From an uncultured Clostridia bacterium (GTDB taxonomy: Bacteria > Bacillota > Clostridia > TANB77 > CAG-508), in assembly GCA_948468225.1 (NCBI GenBank), contig CAOKHH010000008.1, positions 1 to 54,492 of the forward strand: a DNA stretch of 54,492 nt, given 5' to 3'. Position 1 is the stretch's first letter, and every line of letters begins with the position of its first letter. Under the pieces are notes generated by a model. That model had not been told where the DNA came from and ran no database searches. It saw only the letters and a list, made by a program, of their open reading frames with translations. This document shows positions 51,435 through 54,492 of the stretch, in pieces. The position numbers and the translations under genes were made by a program.

Positions 51435-51875
51435 TTATAATTTTTCCATTTGATAATGTGTTTCTGTTTCATTATAAACTTTAAAACCTAATCTTTCATA
51501 TAATTTCTTTGCAGGATTATTCTTAAAAACTTGTAGTATCGTTCTTATTCCTTTATTTTCATTCTCTTTAAGTTGTTTACTTATTATATCAGTAGCTATT
51601 CCTTTATTTTGATATTCTTTTAGTATACTTATCTCATTTATATATAGTTCACCATTATCTGTAAAATGCGTAACATATATTCCTATTGGTTTATCATTTA
51701 ATAATATAATTCTTTTATGCTCTAAATGCACTTTTAAATCCTCTTTTAATATATTTTTTTGTTCTTCATCACTCCAGCTCCAATACTTCTCTACATATAA
51801 TTTGAAATTTTGCTTTTTCAATTTAAATAAAAAATTAAAGTCATCTAATGTGCATGGTCTAAAAGTATAATTCAT
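51435..51875 (-). CDS. GNAT family acetyltransferase
   Basis: A 146-residue single-domain GNAT. Start MNYTFRPCTLDDFNFLFKLK; later ELYINEISILKEYQNKGIAT with the acetyl-CoA loop QNKGIATDII, and LQVFKNNPAKKLYERLGFKV. This is the standard length and fold. The target is unknown. It is the third gene in the accessory operon, 26 bases from the ACT gene. The start has an AGGAGG site (minus strand). Confidence 0.88.
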   Translation of the reverse strand: MNYTFRPCTLDDFNFLFKLKKQNFKLYVEKYWSWSDEEQKNILKEDLKVHLEHKRIILLNDKPIGIYVTHFTDNGELYINEISILKEYQNKGIATDIISKQLKENENKGIRTILQVFKNNPAKKLYERLGFKVYNETETHYQMEKL

Positions 51876-51902
51876 AGTTTATACCTCCTATAAAACTGTC
51901 TC

Positions 51903-52604
51903 TTAATTTAATATCTTATATTTTAATTGCACATATGAATCTTGTAATACATTTGTTTCTACCAATTCTAGTGCTTTTAATTTATTTAATTCTTCTACTG
52001 TTGATATAGCTTTTCCATCTATTAAAGTATTTGTAGTTGCACCTCCTACTAATATTGGTGCTATAACAATATTTACATAGTCAATTAAGTTTTTTCTTAA
52101 GAACTCACAATTCAAAGTTCCCCCTGATTGAATTGTAATTCTTTCTACACCATAATTTTCCTTTAAATCTTCCATCATTTTTACCAACTCTATTTTGTTA
52201 TAATAAAGTATTTTTAAATTGTTAAATTTATCTATCAATTTATATGCAGGATGGCTTTTATTGTCTGTAACTAAAAATAATGTATCAACCCAATTACATA
52301 AATATTCTATACCTTTTTCATTTAAATGTGGCTTTCTATCTATAATTATAAATCTACAATCTACTTTCTGTGGTTTTTCAATTCTCTCATTAACACCTAT
52401 TTTTGCCATAACTCTTCCTGTGTTTAATGAATACCAATCAGTTGTTTTTTCAATTTCATAGTATTGATGTAACCCTTCTTTTACTCCATCTATTTTACAC
52501 CAATCTCTATCAACATCTAATTCATCACTATCACCACTATTTATCTTTCCATCTAATGACATAAGCATAAATAAAGTATTTATTGGTCTTTTAGATAATT
52601 CCAT
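51903..52604 (-). CDS. RibD C-terminal (dihydrofolate-reductase-like) reductase
   Basis: A 233-residue RibD_C/DHFR-fold reductase, as in the reductase half of riboflavin biosynthesis RibD, here stand-alone. Motifs: NTLFMLMSLDGKINSGD at the N-terminus, SLNTGRVMAKIGVNE near 60, then RITIQSGGTLNCEFLRKNLI and APILVGGATTNTLIDGKAIS. The family reduces a pyrimidine or related substrate with NADPH. No other rib genes are in the window, so a riboflavin role is not shown. In the accessory operon after cutA. Host codons. Confidence 0.87.
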   Translation of the reverse strand: MELSKRPINTLFMLMSLDGKINSGDSDELDVDRDWCKIDGVKEGLHQYYEIEKTTDWYSLNTGRVMAKIGVNERIEKPQKVDCRFIIIDRKPHLNEKGIEYLCNWVDTLFLVTDNKSHPAYKLIDKFNNLKILYYNKIELVKMMEDLKENYGVERITIQSGGTLNCEFLRKNLIDYVNIVIAPILVGGATTNTLIDGKAISTVEELNKLKALELVETNVLQDSYVQLKYKILN

Positions 52605-52630
52605 CCTATCATCTCCTAATATAGCTTTTT

Positions 52631-52948
52631 TTATTTACTTGTTTCTTTATCTATCCATTTTAAATAATCAACATTTATACTTGATAACTCAAATATTGCA
52701 AATTCAAAGCATTCATAACTATGAATATCTTTAATTATATTATAAATACTACTTGTAAAGTTCTTTTTTGTTTTCATAATTAAAATATATTCATGAGCAT
52801 TTTCACGTGTATTATTCCAATTCCAATAACTGTTACTTTCTACCACTTGACAGCTAGCAACTAACTTTTCATCTAATAATTTTTCAACAACTAAATTTAA
52901 TTCTTCCATACTACTAAATGCAGTTTCTATCATACAATAATCATTCAT
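52631..52948 (-). CDS. cutA: CutA1 family protein
   Basis: Trimeric ferredoxin-like protein of the CutA1 (divalent-cation tolerance) family. The 105-residue protein starts MNDYCMIETAFSSMEELNLV; characteristic parts are KLVASCQVVESNSYWNWNN and EYILIMKTKKNFTSSIYNII with ECFEFAIFELSSINVDYLKW. The ATG at 52948 has TTAGGTGA upstream; a GTG three codons earlier is the alternative. First gene of the accessory operon. Its actual role (metal or signal) is unsettled in the family. Confidence 0.86.
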   Translation of the reverse strand: MNDYCMIETAFSSMEELNLVVEKLLDEKLVASCQVVESNSYWNWNNTRENAHEYILIMKTKKNFTSSIYNIIKDIHSYECFEFAIFELSSINVDYLKWIDKETSK

Positions 52949-52964
52949 TCTTATCACCTAACAA

Positions 52965-53060
52965 ATCACTTTTATTTACACTTTCATTTTACTTAAAAGT
53001 TTCTCCCTATCTCTCCCCAGTTATTTACTTCTTTAATATATTCGTTTTCTTGTTCTGCAA
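52965..53060 (-). pseudogene. Short decayed coding remnant
   Basis: On the minus strand a stretch reads RFNWIAEQENEYIKEVNNWG and ends after EIGRNF at a stop, without a start or ribosome site of its own. It looks like the tail of a decayed gene between the KilA-N gene and cutA. Weak evidence. Confidence 0.35.
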
Positions 53061-53104
53061 TCCAATTAAATCTTATAACTTTAATTTTAAAATGTTATAT
53101 TGCT

Positions 53105-53610
53105 TTAGTTTACTAGTAAATCTTTATTATCAAAACTTACAGACCACTCTATTTTATTTTGATAGCTTTCATTTTGTTTTAATCTTTCAAATTCTTTAAT
53201 TAAAGATAATTTAAATTCTACATTTAACCAACTTGCAAATTCAAATGCTAAATCTGGATGAGCATATGTTCCTATACTATTTTTCCACTACTTGGAATAA
53301 TACCAATAGAATTAAAATCCTTTCTCCAACGATTAGGTATCATTGTAAAACAATTAAATCCAACTTCATCAATTTTAATTCTGTGGGATTCCACTGAATT
53401 AAAATTATTATTGTTTAATTCTTCCCATAAACTATAAAAAGCAAAGGATTCTTTATTAGACATCCAATTTCTTATAACACCTGATGGATCTTTAGGATTT
53501 TCATATTTAGCTAAATCAGTTAATGAAATATAATCAATATCGCCAACTCTCATTATTCCAACTAAATTGTCCTTTACTTTCATTTCTGTTTTTACAATTT
53601 CTTTTTTCAT
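53105..53610 (-). pseudogene. KilA-N domain protein, frameshifted at an A-run
   Basis: KilA-N DNA-binding domain protein, common in phages and mobile elements. Frame 0 gives MRVGDIDYISLTDLAKYENP, WMSNKESFAFYSLWEELNNN, then SHRIKIDEVGFNCFTMIPNR and ends at SGKIV. The expected continuation (GTYAHPDLAFEFASWLNVEF, then KEFERLK) is in the -1 frame, joined at a five-A run (53280-53284) where one A appears to be missing. This differs in type from the CGG sites: it is a homopolymer slip. Full length would be about 168 residues. Either a dead gene or one switched by slippage. Confidence 0.8.
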
Positions 53611-53776
53611 AATATCACTTTCCTTGTAAATATTCTACTATTTTGTTTTGATTTTATAAAATTTCTTTATAAGTTAAATTTTTATTAAATCATTTTTTAT
53701 ATTTGTTATATGTTATCAAACATTAGTTCTTTTGTCAATTAGATTATTATAATTTTTATTCAAAGCATAGCATTGT

Positions 53777-53805
53777 TTGCTATTTTATGTGAATTATGCT
53801 ATAAT
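53777..53805 (+). promoter_or_regulatory. Promoter (TTGCTA module) of the 103-aa gene
   Basis: TTGCTA, 17-bp spacer beginning TTTT, TATAAT on the plus strand; same as at 17725 and 18117. The remaining 291 bases between the KilA-N gene and 53903 hold only this promoter and the leader hairpin. Confidence 0.8.
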
Positions 53806-53841
53806 ATTTCCATAATTCCATTAGGAATTGCCTTTCGTCAT

Positions 53842-53863
53842 TTCGGAGGGCTTTCCCTCCGAA
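53842..53863 (+). promoter_or_regulatory. CGGAGG/CCTCCG leader hairpin
   Basis: TTCGGAGGG, loop cttt, CCCTCCGAA: perfect 9-bp stem, about 25 bases before the AGGAGG ribosome site. Confidence 0.75.
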
Positions 53864-53902
53864 CACAAAATTTTATTGCTAAATTATAGGAGGTAAATTA
53901 CT

Positions 53903-54214
53903 ATGAGTGCTAGTTATCGAATTGTGATCAGCAAAGATTCCAAAAGCGCTGAGATTCTTAGGAGGGATGATGATACCGGAAAAATAACCCTGTTCGATTG
54001 CAAACTCGGCGCCCCTATTCAAATTGAAAATCCCGAAGAATTCTACAAAATTCACGGGAAGCAACTTGAAAAAGGGATATATGCAGGTTTTCAGGACACT
54101 GGTAAATCTACTGGAAACCATCCTCCGACATATTGGTTTCCAATTGTCGAAAGAGCCCAGCGCATATTCGATAAGCCCTTTGAAAAAGGATATTCCATTG
54201 TATATATGGACTAG
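53903..54214 (+). CDS. Unknown 103-aa protein, higher-GC unit
   Basis: Unknown 103-residue soluble protein, mostly beta-strand in pattern: YRIVISKDSKSAEILRRDDD, KITLFDCKLGAPIQIENPEE, then AGFQDTGKSTGNHPPTYWFP near the end. No cysteine cluster or membrane segment. Ribosome site ATAGGAGGTAAATTACT. No CGG codons found. Own TTGCTA-type promoter, leader hairpin and terminator; codons GC-richer than the host. It lies 215 bases from tRNA-Asn with tRNA-like debris between, so it may have arrived by integration near that tRNA. Function unknown. Confidence 0.66.
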   Translation: MSASYRIVISKDSKSAEILRRDDDTGKITLFDCKLGAPIQIENPEEFYKIHGKQLEKGIYAGFQDTGKSTGNHPPTYWFPIVERAQRIFDKPFEKGYSIVYMD

Positions 54215-54221
54215 TACAAAG

Positions 54222-54256
54222 CAAGGAAAGACCCAGATTTTATCTGGGTCTTTCTG
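54222..54256 (+). terminator. Terminator of the 103-aa gene
   Basis: AAAGACCCAGAT, loop ttt, ATCTGGGTCTTT, then CTGATTC on the plus strand. Confidence 0.85.
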
Positions 54257-54290
54257 ATTCTCCAAGTTGGATTCTAAGTCCAACTCCTTC
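54257..54290 (-). pseudogene. tRNA 3'-end-like remnant (Asn-like)
   Basis: Minus strand GTTGG, loop acttagaat, CCAAC, then TTGGAGA: matches the T-arm and acceptor of tRNA-Asn at 54431 except for the T-loop. Too short and too altered to be functional. Confidence 0.6.
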
Positions 54291-54334
54291 CAGCATAAAC
54301 TCCCTGTTTCGCCCACTGGGCGCGGTCGTTTCTT

Positions 54335-54393
54335 CATCAGTTAATAGCTAAAGCTATAACACCGATAGGTCATTAGTTCGAGTCCTGAATAGC
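54335..54393 (+). pseudogene. tRNA-like remnant, plus strand
   Basis: CCGATAGGTCATTAGTTCGA followed by GTCCTGAATAGCA resembles the variable loop, T-arm and acceptor end of a tRNA; CCGATAGGTC.TT.GTTCGAGTCC is shared with tRNA-Asn. No matching 5' acceptor strand (GCTATTC) was found upstream, so it is a fragment. Confidence 0.5.
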
Positions 54394-54430
54394 ATAAAAA
54401 AAGAAGTAGATTTTATCTACTTCTTTTTTC
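54394..54430 (-). terminator. Terminator after tRNA-Asn
   Basis: AAAAAAGAAGTAGA, loop, TCTACTTCTTTTTT, directly after the tRNA CCA end on the minus strand. Confidence 0.85.
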
Positions 54431-54492
54431 TGGCTCTCCAAGTTGGACTCGAACCAACGACCTATCGGTTAACAGCCGAGCGCTCTACCAAC
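54431..54492 (-). tRNA. tRNA-Asn (GUU), 5' end outside window
   Basis: Minus strand: D-arm GTTGGTAGAGCGC, anticodon stem TCGG/CCGA around CTGTTAA giving anticodon GUU, variable AGGTC, T-arm GTTGGTTCGAGTCCAAC, acceptor 3' strand TTGGAGA, discriminator G and encoded CCA. The 5' acceptor strand and the start are beyond the right edge. Confidence 0.94.

Noticed and set aside
54335..54393. Functional extra tRNA
   Set aside because: No complete acceptor stem can be formed and the T-loop is off length.

Overview
The window reads as a low-GC, spore-forming, anaerobic member of the Clostridia (Firmicutes). The evidence is very AT-rich coding sequence with AGA as the usual arginine codon, strong AGGAGG-type ribosome sites, a Spo0A sporulation regulator with a TTG start, a T-box in front of ileS, DisA/RadA, DUF1836, a Class D/E-like sortase and a LtaS-like sulfatase. 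I cannot name a genus from sequence alone.

Layout. 1-43.3 kb is a mostly minus-strand core backbone: partial tRNA-Val; rpsF-ssb-rpsR; tRNA-Gly; a ParB-like protein; spo0A; a YnbB-type PLP lyase with a BaiN-type flavoprotein and YigZ; BI-1; an O-methyltransferase; typA, plsC, cmk; tig-clpP-clpX; sortase; rqcP; cyclophilin; radA-disA; a GH15 glucoamylase; a beta-CASP ribonuclease; ftsK/spoIIIE; rsmD; ltaS-like and polysaccharide deacetylase genes; T-box-ileS; a CNNM transporter; and an acyl-CoA synthetase divergent from DUF1836. 43.4-49.7 kb is an island of higher-GC single-gene units (TPM-domain, LemA, alpha/beta hydrolase and unknown small proteins). 49.7-53.6 kb is an AT-rich accessory operon (DUF2000, two GNATs, ACT, RibD-like reductase, CutA) plus a broken KilA-N gene. 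The right end holds one more small higher-GC gene, tRNA-like debris and a partial tRNA-Asn.

Main observation. Five conserved core genes (yigZ, baiN-like, BI-1, radA, beta-CASP ribonuclease) are each split by one extra C, and radA twice. All six sites have the same form: an in-frame CGG codon at which a +1 shift turns CGG-N into a glycine codon GGA/GGT, restoring a conserved glycine (Walker A of RadA, GGGPAG of BaiN, DDGEPSG of YigZ, DCGMYQG of the ribonuclease). Reading by eye, I found no other in-frame CGG in the AT-rich genes. The interspersed higher-GC genes, by contrast, use CGG freely as arginine, about 18 times. This suggests CGG is an unassigned or starved codon that is bypassed by +1 recoding (or read as a four-base CGGN glycine codon) in the core genome.

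Other themes. About 22 short palindromic repeats ending in CCCTACA lie between the core genes and sometimes supply the stop codon; I saw none right of 38.4 kb. The higher-GC genes sit in self-contained units, most with a perfect 17-bp-spaced promoter and a strong terminator, and three have a CGGAGG/CCTCCG hairpin just upstream of the ribosome site. A perfect 25-bp palindrome overlaps the acyl-CoA synthetase promoter.
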